A DNA stretch of 64,000 nucleotides from Streptomyces rishiriensis (GTDB lineage Bacteria > Actinomycetota > Actinomycetes > Streptomycetales > Streptomycetaceae). Every line of letters starts with the position of its first letter. Within the stretch, counting starts at the first letter, position 1. The stretch is from the NCBI RefSeq assembly GCF_003112535.1, contig NZ_BEWA01000017.1, positions 248,001-312,000 on the forward strand. The letters run 5' to 3'. The notes below the pieces were generated by a model. That model was given only the letters and a program-made list of their open reading frames with translations, searched no databases and was not told where the DNA came from. A program made the position numbers and the translations under genes. Below are positions 15,872-26,400 of this stretch, one piece after another.

Positions 15872-18800
15872 GGGGCGTCGTACTCCTCAGCGGTCGGTTG
15901 TCCCGTCGTCCATGCCACGGCGTAGGCGCGCTCCGGGAGCCGGGGCGGGTTGGCGGCCGGTGCGCAGTGCACGGTGTAGGCGCGTTCCAGGCGGCCCGCG
16001 ACGGTCAGCCGGTCACCGGCCGGTGTCGCGTCGAGTACGGCGAAGTCCCGCGGCCGGCCGCCGAAACCGGTGCCCTCCGCCTTGGCGACGGCCTCCTTCG
16101 CCGCCCAGAAACGGGTGAACCACAGGGCCTCGCCGTCGCCCGTCCGCGCCGACAGGCGGTGCAGCAGCCGCAGTTCGTCCGCGCCGAGGGCGGCGGCCAT
16201 CGCCTGCGGGGCGCGGTCGACGACCTCCTCGACGTCGATCCCCGGCCCGGGTCCCGGCCGGTGCGGCCGTACGATCGCCACGGCCGCCTCCGCGCAGTGG
16301 GCCAGCGAGACGTCCAGCGGAGGCAGGACCCGGCCGTGCACCCCGGTGACGTACGGGCGACCGGCGTCGTCGTTGTGCACCCGCAGCTCCGCCGGGAAGA
16401 CCGGGCCCTCGCCCCGCTCCCACAGCCACTGCCGCACCGCGTCCTTGACGGCGATCCGGCCCAGCAGCCACTGCCGGCGCCCGCGCGGCGCGTGCCGCGC
16501 GTACTCGGCACGCTCCGCGCCGCCCAGGGAGTTGCGCATGATCAGCTCCCGGGACGCCAGGTCCGGCCACCGCTCGTGCAGCAGCAGCCAGCCGCCCGGC
16601 CGCGCCTCGGACAGGGTGTGGCGCTCCGGGAAGCGCTCGACGGGCCGGGTCTGCGGATCGTTGTCGAAGCGGCGGTCCTGCCAGCCGTACAGCTCCGCCC
16701 ACACCGTCCCGCCCACCGTCAGCTGGACGTCGGCCTCCAGGACCGCGTCGGTGAGCGAGGTGACCCGCACCAGACAGCCCACCTCCGTGCCCGGCGCCGG
16801 ATGCGGCCCGTAGAAGCGCATCTCCCGCATGCCCACCGGGAACACCACGGTCCGCTCGGCACGGGTCGCCATGATCCAGTAGCCGAGGACCTGGCCGACG
16901 TTGTCCAGCAGGGCGCCGGGCGCGGCAGGTGTGGTGAGACGTCCGCGCACATGGCGTTCGCCGATCGCGGTGAGCTCGCTGACCCCCTGGAACGCCGGGC
17001 CGTGGAACATCCAGCGTTCGGTGTAGAGCTGGGCGGCGGTGTGGTCCGGGGTGCGCTCGGCGCCCGGGTCGACGGTCCAGGGGGCGGGCGGCGGCGCGGG
17101 ATGGGCCGCGGCGAGCTGCACGGTGGCGCGGGCGCGCGGGCCGAAGGAGACGGCCAGGCGGCCCGGTTCCTCCTGCGTCACGGTCACGGGCACGTCCACG
17201 GCTGGGGTGGCGGTCAGCCACTCCTCGAAGCGCGCGCCGTGCACGGCGACCGGCACCGTGGCGGGGGCCGTCTCCAGTGCCGCGTCCACGATGTGCTGCA
17301 CGATCGTCGTCGCCGGCACGACCGGCCAGCGGTCGGCCGCCTCGGGCCAGCCGGGCCGCTGGGGGAAGAAGCAGTGGTCCAGCAGGTACGGCATCGTGTC
17401 GGGGGAGACGCGGACGGTCGTGCGCCACGGCCCGACCGGCGGGGCCGGGGCCGGGGCGTGGGCGGGAGCCGGTGCGGTCGTCGGCGCGGGCGTCGACGTC
17501 CTCGCCGGGGTCGTCGTCCGCGCGGACATGAGAGCGGCGGCCGTGTCCGCGGTCTCGCGCAGCAGGGCGCTCAGTTCGGCGGCCATGGGGGAGCCGTCGA
17601 CGAGCGCGTCCAGGGGTGAGGGGCCGGCCGGGCCCGGCGCACGGGCGGGCGCACCCGACTCCCCGCGCGGACCGCCCCGCAGCACGGCCCCGAGATCGGC
17701 CCGCAGCTCGGTGAGCCGGCCGGGGGCCAGGGACACCAGGGAGCCGCCCAGGTCCAGTCGCACCGGCGGGCGCCGGTCCGGGGCCGCCTCCGCGACGGGG
17801 CGCAGGGAGGGCGCCACCGCCGAACCCGCCGTCCACAGGGCGGTGGCCACCCGGCGCAACTGGGCGAGGCCGCTGCGGTGGGGCGAGTTCGCGGCGACCA
17901 CCAGGTGGTCGTGAGCGCCCAGCGTGTCCCCCACGAGGGAGCCGAGCTGACCCGGGCCGACCTGGACGAACACCCGGTGGCCCGCCGTGTGCAGGGCCTC
18001 GGTCAGCTGCCGGAACCGCACGGGCTCCAGCAGGTGCCGGACGAAGAGGGCACGGATCCCCGCCTCGTCGTCGGGAAACGGCGCGGCGGTCGTGCCCGAC
18101 CAGAGCGGAGTGTGCGGCGGATGCAGCCGGAACCGGCGGGCGGCCTCCTCGATCGGCGCGAGATGGGGGCGCAGCATCGGCGTGTGGAAGCCCGACCGGA
18201 ACGGCAGGACCTGGCTGAGGACGCCCTGGGCGCGTCGCGCCCGCACGAAGTCCTCCACCGCAGCCTGCGGACCGCACACCATCGACTGACCCGGCGCGTT
18301 GTCGTGGGACAGGACCAGACCGGCCCGGTCCCCGCCCTCGTCGCGCAGGGCGGCCAGGACGCTCTCGGCCGACGCGCCGACCGCGCCGAAGGCCAGACCG
18401 GGGACCGTGACCGAGTCCGGGTCGAAGGTGGTCATGAACGCGTCGACCTCGTCCCCGGAGTACAGTCCGGCCGCGGCCATCGCCGTCCACTCGCCCACGC
18501 TGTGCCCGGCGACCGCGTCCGGCACGATCCCGCTGCGGCGCAGCGCCGCGTCCAGGAGGCGTCCGACGGCGACCACGCCGAAGCCGTGCCGGCCCACGTC
18601 ACCCGTGCGGGAGTCGTCGACCGGGACGGCGGGCAGCCCGAAGCGGGCGGCCACGTCGTCGACCTGCGGGGCGAAGTCGCCCTCCAGGCCGGGGAAGAGG
18701 AACGCCAGCCTGCCGTGGCCGGGGCCCAGCAGGGGGCCGGGCCGGAACCAGACGTCGCTGCGGCCGTTCCAGGGCCGCTCCCGGACGACCGCGCGGCGGG

Positions 18801-20484
18801 CCAGGGCGAGCCGCTTGGCGGTCGGGTCGACGACGCCGAGGCGGGCGGGCCCCGCCTCCGGGTGCGGACGGTCCGGGTCGAGACCGGCGGCCCGCACGGC
18901 GGCGTCGTCGGCGTCGAGGAGGGCGGCCAGGCGGGCCGGGGAGCCGGCGGCGAGCAGCAGCACCTGCTCGGGCTCGGTGATCTGCAGGACCGGGCGGGCC
19001 GGGGCGCCCGCGCGGCTCGCGCGGGAGCCCACCGCCTCCTCCAGCACCACGTGCGCGTTGATCCCGCCGAACCCGAACGCGTTCACGGCGGCGCGGCGCA
19101 CGGGCCGGCGCTCGGTGGTCTCCCAGTCGGCCGCCTTCTCCAGAGTGCGGAACCGGGTGCGGGCCAGGGCGGGGTGCGGGTCGTCGCAGTGCAGGGTCGG
19201 AAGGAGCGTGCCGTGGTGGACGGCGAGCGCGGCCTTGACCAGACCGGCGACCCCGGCGGCCGGCATGGCGTGCCCGATCATCGACTTGACCGACCCCAGC
19301 ACGGCCGCGCCGTCACCGGGGCCGAACACCTCGGCCAGCGTGGTCAGTTCGGCTCCGTCGCCGGCCGGGGTCGCGGTGCCGTGCGCCTCCAGCAGGCCGA
19401 TCGAGTCCGGTTCGGCGGGGTCGAGCCCGGCCGCCCGCCACGCCTGCCGCACCGCCTGCGCCTGGCCGCCCGGATCGGGGTTCACGAGTCCGGCCGCCCG
19501 GCCGTCGCTGGCCACTCCGGTGCCCCGGATCACGGCGTAGATCCGGTCGCCCGCGCGCTCGGCGTCGGCCAGCCTCTTGAGGACGACGACGCCCGTCCCC
19601 TCGCCGATCAGGATGCCGTCGGCGTCCCGGTGGAAGGGGCGGATGCGCTGGCTGGGGGAGAGGGCGCGCAGCTGGGAGAAGACGCTCCACAGCGTGATGT
19701 CGTGGCAGTGGTGGACGCCCCCCGCGAGCATCATGTCGCAGCGCCCGGAGGCGAGTTCGCCCACCGCCTGGTCCACGGCGACCAGCGACGAGGCGCAGGC
19801 GGCGTCCACCGTGTACGCGGGCCCGCGCAGGTCGAGCCGGTTGGCGACCCGGGAGGCGGCGAGGTTGGGCACCAGGCCGATCGCCGACTCGGGGCTGTCC
19901 GGACCGAGCCGTTCGGTGAACGCCGTGCGCACCCGGTCGAGTTGGTCGCCCGTCAGGTCGGGCAGCAACTCGCCGAGGGTGCGCACCAGTTGACCGGCGG
20001 TCCGGACCCGCTGATCGAGCCGGACGAGGCCGGGCGTGAGATAGCCGCCCCGGCCCAGGACGACGCCGACCCGCCCCCGGTCGGGGAGGCGGTCCGCGCC
20101 GCCCGCGTCGTCGAGGGCCGCGGAGGCCACGTGCAGGGCGATCAGCTGGTCGGGCTCGGTGCCGGCCACCGAGTTCGGCATGATCCCGAACCGGGTGACC
20201 TCCACCTGCGCGAGCCCGTCCACGAACCCGCCCCGGCGGGCGTAGACCCGGTCCGCGGCGGCCGGGCCGGACGCGGTGCCCGGCCGGTAGAACTCGGCGT
20301 CCCAGCGCCCGTCGGGCGCCTCGCCGATCGCGTCCACGCCGTCGCGCAGGTTGCGCCAGTAGGCGTCCAGGTCCGGGGCGCCCGGCAGCAGCACCGCCAT
20401 CCCGACGATGGCGACCGGCACTTGACGTGCCGTCGTGTTCTCGGTGCCGTCCTGGTGTCGGGGTGATCGCACCGCGCCCGTCAC
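15868..20484 (-). CDS. Iterative PKS subunit: KS-AT-DH-PPTase
   Basis: 1538 residues, with GTG start overlapping the stop of the upstream PKS gene (20481-20484). Ketosynthase about 20-485: Cys230 in VDAACASS, His368 in EAHGTAT, His405 in GHAMPAAG. Acyltransferase about 590-860: Ser662 in GHSVGEW, His767. A Pro/Ala/Thr linker (about 985-1018) precedes a double-hotdog dehydratase: His1037 in LLDHCFF, Asp1194 in LLDNVGQ. The C-terminal phosphopantetheinyl transferase, about 1330-1510, has GIDVEE (Asp1417) and WAAKEAVAK (Lys1463/Glu1464). It has no ACP, so it must act on the ACP of the partner PKS or on the free ACP. Domain style and the cis-PPTase recall PUFA synthases and enediyne PKSs. The product is unknown. 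Confidence 0.9.
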   Translation of the reverse strand: MTGAVRSPRHQDGTENTTARQVPVAIVGMAVLLPGAPDLDAYWRNLRDGVDAIGEAPDGRWDAEFYRPGTASGPAAADRVYARRGGFVDGLAQVEVTRFGIMPNSVAGTEPDQLIALHVASAALDDAGGADRLPDRGRVGVVLGRGGYLTPGLVRLDQRVRTAGQLVRTLGELLPDLTGDQLDRVRTAFTERLGPDSPESAIGLVPNLAASRVANRLDLRGPAYTVDAACASSLVAVDQAVGELASGRCDMMLAGGVHHCHDITLWSVFSQLRALSPSQRIRPFHRDADGILIGEGTGVVVLKRLADAERAGDRIYAVIRGTGVASDGRAAGLVNPDPGGQAQAVRQAWRAAGLDPAEPDSIGLLEAHGTATPAGDGAELTTLAEVFGPGDGAAVLGSVKSMIGHAMPAAGVAGLVKAALAVHHGTLLPTLHCDDPHPALARTRFRTLEKAADWETTERRPVRRAAVNAFGFGGINAHVVLEEAVGSRASRAGAPARPVLQITEPEQVLLLAAGSPARLAALLDADDAAVRAAGLDPDRPHPEAGPARLGVVDPTAKRLALARRAVVRERPWNGRSDVWFRPGPLLGPGHGRLAFLFPGLEGDFAPQVDDVAARFGLPAVPVDDSRTGDVGRHGFGVVAVGRLLDAALRRSGIVPDAVAGHSVGEWTAMAAAGLYSGDEVDAFMTTFDPDSVTVPGLAFGAVGASAESVLAALRDEGGDRAGLVLSHDNAPGQSMVCGPQAAVEDFVRARRAQGVLSQVLPFRSGFHTPMLRPHLAPIEEAARRFRLHPPHTPLWSGTTAAPFPDDEAGIRALFVRHLLEPVRFRQLTEALHTAGHRVFVQVGPGQLGSLVGDTLGAHDHLVVAANSPHRSGLAQLRRVATALWTAGSAVAPSLRPVAEAAPDRRPPVRLDLGGSLVSLAPGRLTELRADLGAVLRGGPRGESGAPARAPGPAGPSPLDALVDGSPMAAELSALLRETADTAAALMSARTTTPARTSTPAPTTAPAPAHAPAPAPPVGPWRTTVRVSPDTMPYLLDHCFFPQRPGWPEAADRWPVVPATTIVQHIVDAALETAPATVPVAVHGARFEEWLTATPAVDVPVTVTQEEPGRLAVSFGPRARATVQLAAAHPAPPPAPWTVDPGAERTPDHTAAQLYTERWMFHGPAFQGVSELTAIGERHVRGRLTTPAAPGALLDNVGQVLGYWIMATRAERTVVFPVGMREMRFYGPHPAPGTEVGCLVRVTSLTDAVLEADVQLTVGGTVWAELYGWQDRRFDNDPQTRPVERFPERHTLSEARPGGWLLLHERWPDLASRELIMRNSLGGAERAEYARHAPRGRRQWLLGRIAVKDAVRQWLWERGEGPVFPAELRVHNDDAGRPYVTGVHGRVLPPLDVSLAHCAEAAVAIVRPHRPGPGPGIDVEEVVDRAPQAMAAALGADELRLLHRLSARTGDGEALWFTRFWAAKEAVAKAEGTGFGGRPRDFAVLDATPAGDRLTVAGRLERAYTVHCAPAANPPRLPERAYAVAWTTGQPTAEEYDAP

Positions 20485-23400
20485 CAGCCCGAGGCGGTGT
20501 AGACGACGGCGGTGGCGGACTCCTCGCCCCAGGCGAGTTCCCGCAGCAGCGCGGCCGTCCCCTCCTCGGGGTCGATCAGCCGGATGCCGCGCCGGGCGTA
20601 CTCGCGGGCGAGTTCCGCCCCGACCATGCCCGCGTGCTCGGCCGAGGGCGCCCAGGGACCCCAGTGCACGGTCACCGCACGCCGGCCCGTGCGGGCGGCG
20701 AAGGCCGCGCCGAGGGTCTCCAGGGCGTCGTTGGCGGCCGCGTAGTCGACCTGGCCCCGGTTGCCGACGACGGCCGAGACCGAACCGAACAGCACGGTGA
20801 ACGCGGGCGGCGTCGGCAGCTCCTCCAACGCGGTGAGCAGGGCGTGGGCCCCCGTCGCCTTCGTGCCGTACACCCGCCCGAACGACTCCGCGCTCTTCTC
20901 GGCGATGAGCCGGTCCTCGATCACGCCGGCCGCGTGCACCACGCCGTCGAGCCGCCCGTGCTCGGCATGGATCTCCTTGACCGCCTGAAGCACCGCGTCC
21001 GGCTCGCGGAAGTCGACCGAGCGGTAGCGGGCCCGGCTGCCGAGCGCGGTGAGCTCGGCGAGGGTGGCCGCGATCTCCCGCTGGGCCAGCAGCAGTTCGG
21101 CGGCGCGGTTGATCTCGGCCGGCCGCAGACCGCCGCGGGCGGCGAGCGCGGCCCGCAGCGCGGCCGGGGTGCGGGCGGACACGGTGTCCGCCGCCTCCGG
21201 ACCGTCCGGGGCCGGGGTGCGGCCGAGCAGTTCCAGACGGCAGCGGGCGGCGCGGGCGAGCGCGGCGGCGAACTGCGCGGTGATGCCGCGTGCCCCGCCC
21301 GCGAGCAGCACCACCGAGTCCCGGTCCAGGCCGAGCGCGGCCGCCTCCGCGGCGCCCTCCCCGGCCGGTCCCGCCCCGGTGTCGCCGAGTGTGCCGAGCG
21401 GCGCCGCGACCAGTTCGAACCCGTGCCGGCCGGCCGCCGTCCGCAGCACGACGGGCGTCCGGTCCGGCGCCACGGCCTCGGCGACCACGGCGTCCGCGAC
21501 GGCGGACGGCGAGGCGTCGGCGAGTTCGACGACCCGGGCCACCGTCTGCGGATACTCGTGCGCCACCGTCCGGAACAGTCCGCGCAGACCCGCGGTGCGG
21601 GGGTCGGGCGCTTCGCCGTCGGCGCGCCTGACGGCCAGCAGCGAGCGCGGGCCGTGCGCCAGGGCGGCCTTCAGCACGGGGAACGCGTCGGGCAGCACGG
21701 GGGCGTCGTCGGCGGCGTCCGCGAGGGCCCCGAGCCACAGCACGCCGTCCACCGGCCCGTCCGACTCCGTCAGGACGTGATCACGGGCGCGTACGGCGAC
21801 GTCGGCGCCGTGGGACGCCAGCCGGGCGGCGGTCTCGGGAGCGTCGCCGAGGACGATCCAGCGGGCGCCGGCGAGCGCGGCCGACGGGTCGAGGGGGGCG
21901 CCGGGCCGCTCGTCGAGGAGGACGGGGCGCAGGAGGCGCCGTCCGGGGGCCTCGCCGGTGACGGCGTCCGGCCCCGGGCCGGGCTCCGGGACCGGGGGCG
22001 CGGGCGGTTCCGTCGGGGCGGCGGCCTGCTCGGCGGGTCCGCCCAGCCGGGCGGTCAGCCAGTCGGTCACCGCGGCTGCCGTCCGCGCCTTCGCCAGCTC
22101 CTCCAGCGCGTCGTCGTCCAGGGCCGCGAGGTCGGCGTCCGCCCCCGCGCCCAGGCGGCGGGCCAGTTCCCCGGCGATCTCGGCCCGCTTGATGGAGTCG
22201 ATGCTGAGATCCGCCTCCAGATCGAGGTCGGGCTCGATCATGTCGACGGGGTAGCCGGTGCGCTCGCTGATGATCTCCAGGACGACCTGCTGGACGTCGA
22301 CCGCCCCCGAGGGCTCCACGGCGGGTTCCACGGCGTCGGGTCCCCCTGCGGGGGCCGCCGGGGCCGCCGCCTGGGCCGAGGCCGTCGACTCCGTTGATCC
22401 GGCGGGGAGTTGACGGACTTCCTGGATCAGCTGGGGGGCCGGGGGCGGGGCGAGCCGCGCGCCCGGGTCGGCGCCGAAGTAGGTGAGCAGGACGTCCCGT
22501 TGGGCGGCGATCATCTCCCGGCTGGTGCGCAGGAATTCGGAGATGAGCGCGTCCCGGTCGGACGGGACGCCGTGCGGGGGGTTCGTGGTCACAGCCGTCG
22601 CTGTCCTCTCGGTGGGTTCCACGACACGTCGGGCCGGTGCGAGCGCACCGGGGAGGAGGGCGCCGTCGGCGGTGCGCACCAGCTGGCCGTCGACCGTCCA
22701 GCCGGGCCGTCGCGGCGCCGGCGCGCGGAGCGCGTCCACCGCTTCGCGCCCGCGCAGCAGCCACCCGGCGCGCACCGGCAGCCCCGCGACGGCGAGTTCG
22801 GCCAGGGCGTCGAGCCAGCCGCGCAGACCGCTGTCGGGCCGGGGCTCGCAGGCCACCGCGCGGTGCGGGCGGTCGCCGAGTATCTGGCCCGTCAGCCGGG
22901 TCAGCACCGAGCCCGGGCCGGCCTCGACGAAGACGCGCGCCCCGGCGTCGTACATGGCCTCGATCTGCTCCACGAAGGCGACCGGGGCGCCGATCTGGGC
23001 GGCCAGCCCGGCCCGTACCGCGTCGCCGTCGGCGGGGTAGGGGGCGGCCGTGCGGTTGGACCACACCGGGAACTCGGGCGCGTGCACCGGCCGCGCCGCG
23101 AGCGCCTCGGCGAACTCGTCCGCGGCGCCGGCGACCAGGGGGCTGTGGAACGCGCACGCGACGGGGATGCGCTGGGCGCCGTGGCCCGCCGCCCGCAGCA
23201 GCCGGACGGCCTCGGCGACGGCGTCCGTGGGACCGGAGATCACCGTCTGCCCCGGCGCGTTGCGATTGGCGACGACGACGCTGTCCGGAGCGCCCGACGC
23301 CCGGAGCGCGCGCGCCACCTCCTCGGCTCCGGCCGACACCGCGGCCATGGTCCCGGGGTCGGCCCCGCCGCTCCCGTCGCCCCGGGCGGCCCCGGCGGAC

Positions 23401-26400
23401 TCCGCCGCCCGCAGGATCGCCGCCGCCCGCTCCGCGCTCAGTTCCAGCAGCGTCTCGGGGGCGAGCGCGCCGGCCGCGCACAGGGCCACCAGCTCGCCGT
23501 AGCTGTGTCCCGCGGCCATGTCCGGCTGCACTCCGGCTGCGGTGAGCACGGCGTGCGCGGCGAGTCCCGCGACGCCGAGGGCGGGCTGCGCCACACGGGT
23601 GTCGGTCAGCGCGGCCCGCTGCCTCTCCCGCCCGGCGTCGTCGAAGGCGGCCGGCGGATACAGGGCGTCGGCGTGCGCGCGGCCGAGCTCCAGATAGGGG
23701 CGTAGCTCGGGGAAGGCGACGAACAGGTCGGCGAGCATGCCGGTGCGCTGGCTGCCCTGACCGGGGAAGAGAAAGGCGACCTTGGCGTCGTGCGCACCGC
23801 CGCCGTCGCCCGCGCCGCCGGGACCGGCCCGGTGGATCCCGCGCACCGGACCGCGTCCGGCGGTCCCGGTGTGCTCGGCGTGTCCGGCGGGATCGGCCAG
23901 GGCCTGGAGCAGCTTGTCCACCAGGTCGTCCACGTCCGTCGCCACGAGAGCGACCCGGGCCGGGTCCGTGCTCGCGTCCGACCGCCGGGCCGCGCCCAGC
24001 GCGAGGTCCCGAAGCCGCCACGGGCGGCCCGGCGCCCGAGCGGCCTTCAGCAGTTCCTCCATCGCCCGGCGGGCCGAGGCCTCGTCCCGCCCGCGGAAGA
24101 CGAACAGCTCGGCCGGCCAGACGTCGAGTCCTCGCACCGGCGGCACGCCGTCCGCGTAAGCGGCCAGCACCACGTGGAAGTTGGTGCCGCCGAACCCGAA
24201 CGCGCTGACGCCGGCGATCCGTTCGCGCGCGGGCGCCGCCCAGGGGCGGGCCTCGGCGTGGAAGGCGAAGGGGCTGGTGTCCGCCTCCCAGGCCGGGTTG
24301 GGCGACTCGACGTGCAGGGTGGGCGGCCGGACTCCGGTGTGCAGGGCCAGCAGCGTCTTGATGAGCCCGGCGAGACCCGCGGCGCACTTGGTGTGCCCGA
24401 TCTGCGACTTCACGGAACCGAGCGCACAGCCGCCCGGCCCGGCCCCGGCCTCGGTGAACACCTCGCTGAGGATGCGCAGTTCGGTGCGGTCGCCGACCAC
24501 CGTCCCGGTGCCGTGCGCCTCGACCAGCCCGACGTCGGCCGGGGAGACGCCCGCGTTGCGGTAGGCGCGCTCCAGGGCCGCGCGCTGGCCCTCGGGCCTG
24601 GGCGCGGTCAGTCCGAGGGAGCGGCCGTCGCTGGAGGCGCCCAGGCCCTTGATGACGCCGTAGACACGGTCGCCGTCGCGCTCGGCGTCCGCGAGCCGCT
24701 TCAGCACGACGCAGGCGACGCCCTCGCCGAGCGCGATGCCGTCCGCCGAGCCGTCGAAGGCGCGGGAGCGGCCGGTCGGGGACAGCGCGTGCACCGAGGA
24801 GAACAGGACGTAGTCGTTGATGCCGTTGTGCAGGTCGGCGCCGCCGCACAGGACCACGTCGGAGGTGCCGCCGACCAGTTCCTTGCAGGCGACGTCCACC
24901 GCGGCCAGCGACGAGGCGCAGGCCGCGTCGACGGTGTAGTTGGCGCCGCCGAGGTCGAGCCGGTTGGCGATCCGGCCCGAGATGACGTTCGCGAGCATGC
25001 CGGGGAAGGAGTCCTCGGTGAGCCGCGGGAGCTGGCCGTCCAGCCCCTCCGGGACGCGGCCGTAGTAGGAGGGCAGGACCGCACGCAGGGTGGCCGCGTT
25101 CGACAGGTCGCTGCCCGCCTCCGCGCCGAACACCACGGAGGTGCGGGAGCGGTCGAACTCCCGCCCCCCGTCGCCGTATCCGGCGTCCTCCAGGGCGCGC
25201 CGGGCGGCCTCCAGGGACAGCAGCTGCACCGGTTCGACGTGGCCGAGCGAGGCCGGCGGGATGCCGTAGCGCAGCGGGTCGAAGGGGATGCGGGGAAGGA
25301 ACCCGCCCCACTTGGAGGTGGTGGACCCGCCGTGGTGGACGGCCGGGTCCCAGCGCTCGGCCGGGACCTCGCCCACCGCGTCCACGCCGCCGACGACGTT
25401 CGCCCAGAAGGCGGGCAGATCGGGGGCCTGCGGGAACATGCACGCCATGCCGACGACGGCGACGTCGAGCGGGGCCGGGGCGACCGGCTCCGCGGGCTCC
25501 CTCACCGGGGCGGTCTGCGCCGCTCGTCGGGCGAGATGCTCGACGGCGCCCGTGGTCACGGACTCGTGCAGGTCCGCGAGGGTGGTGGCGGCCGAGCGCA
25601 GCACGGCCACCTCGCCGGCCATGAACATCCCCTCGGCGAGCTGCCGTGCCTCGTCGACAGGTATGAGGACGCCGTCGCCGTCGCCGTCCCGGGTCACGCC
25701 CTTGCTGGCCAGGCGCAGCCGGCCGACGTTGAGCCGCTCCAGCTCCTCCCAGATCCGCCGCTCCGGCACGCCCTCGGCGCGCAGCCGGGCCTCCTGGTCG
25801 CGGAAACCCGCGGCGAACGGGCTGGGCACGCACCGGGTCGCGTGCCCCGGCGCCGACTCCAGCAGTGTGGTGGCCTGGGCGTCCATGACCTGTCGCCGGA
25901 ACAGCGGCCGGATCGCCCCGCAGGCCACGGCCTCGTCGGTGAACAGGTACGCGGTGCCCATCAGCAGACCGACGGCCGCTCCGCGCGCGGTCAGCGGCGC
26001 GGCGAGCGCGGCGACCATCGCCGCCGACCGCTCGTCGTGCACTCCGCCGGCGAAGAACACCTCGACGTCGTCGGCCGCTCGGCCCTCGAAGAAGTCCTCC
26101 AGGACGCCGAGTTGGGCCTCCCAGAGCGCGAAGCTGCCGCGCGGTCCGACGTGCCCGCCGCACTCCGAGCCCTCGAACACGAACCGGCGTGCCCCGGCGT
26201 CGAGGAACTGTCGCAGCAACCCCGGGGAGGGCACGTGCAAAAAGGTGCGGATGCCGTCCTGTTCCAGTGCCCGCGCCTGGGACGGCCGTCCGCCCGCGAT
26301 GATCGCGTGCGTCGGCCGCATCTGCCGTACGGCCTCCAGCTGGGCCGCGCGCACGTCCTCCGGCGCGAAGCCGAGGACGCCCACGCCCCACGGCCGGCCG

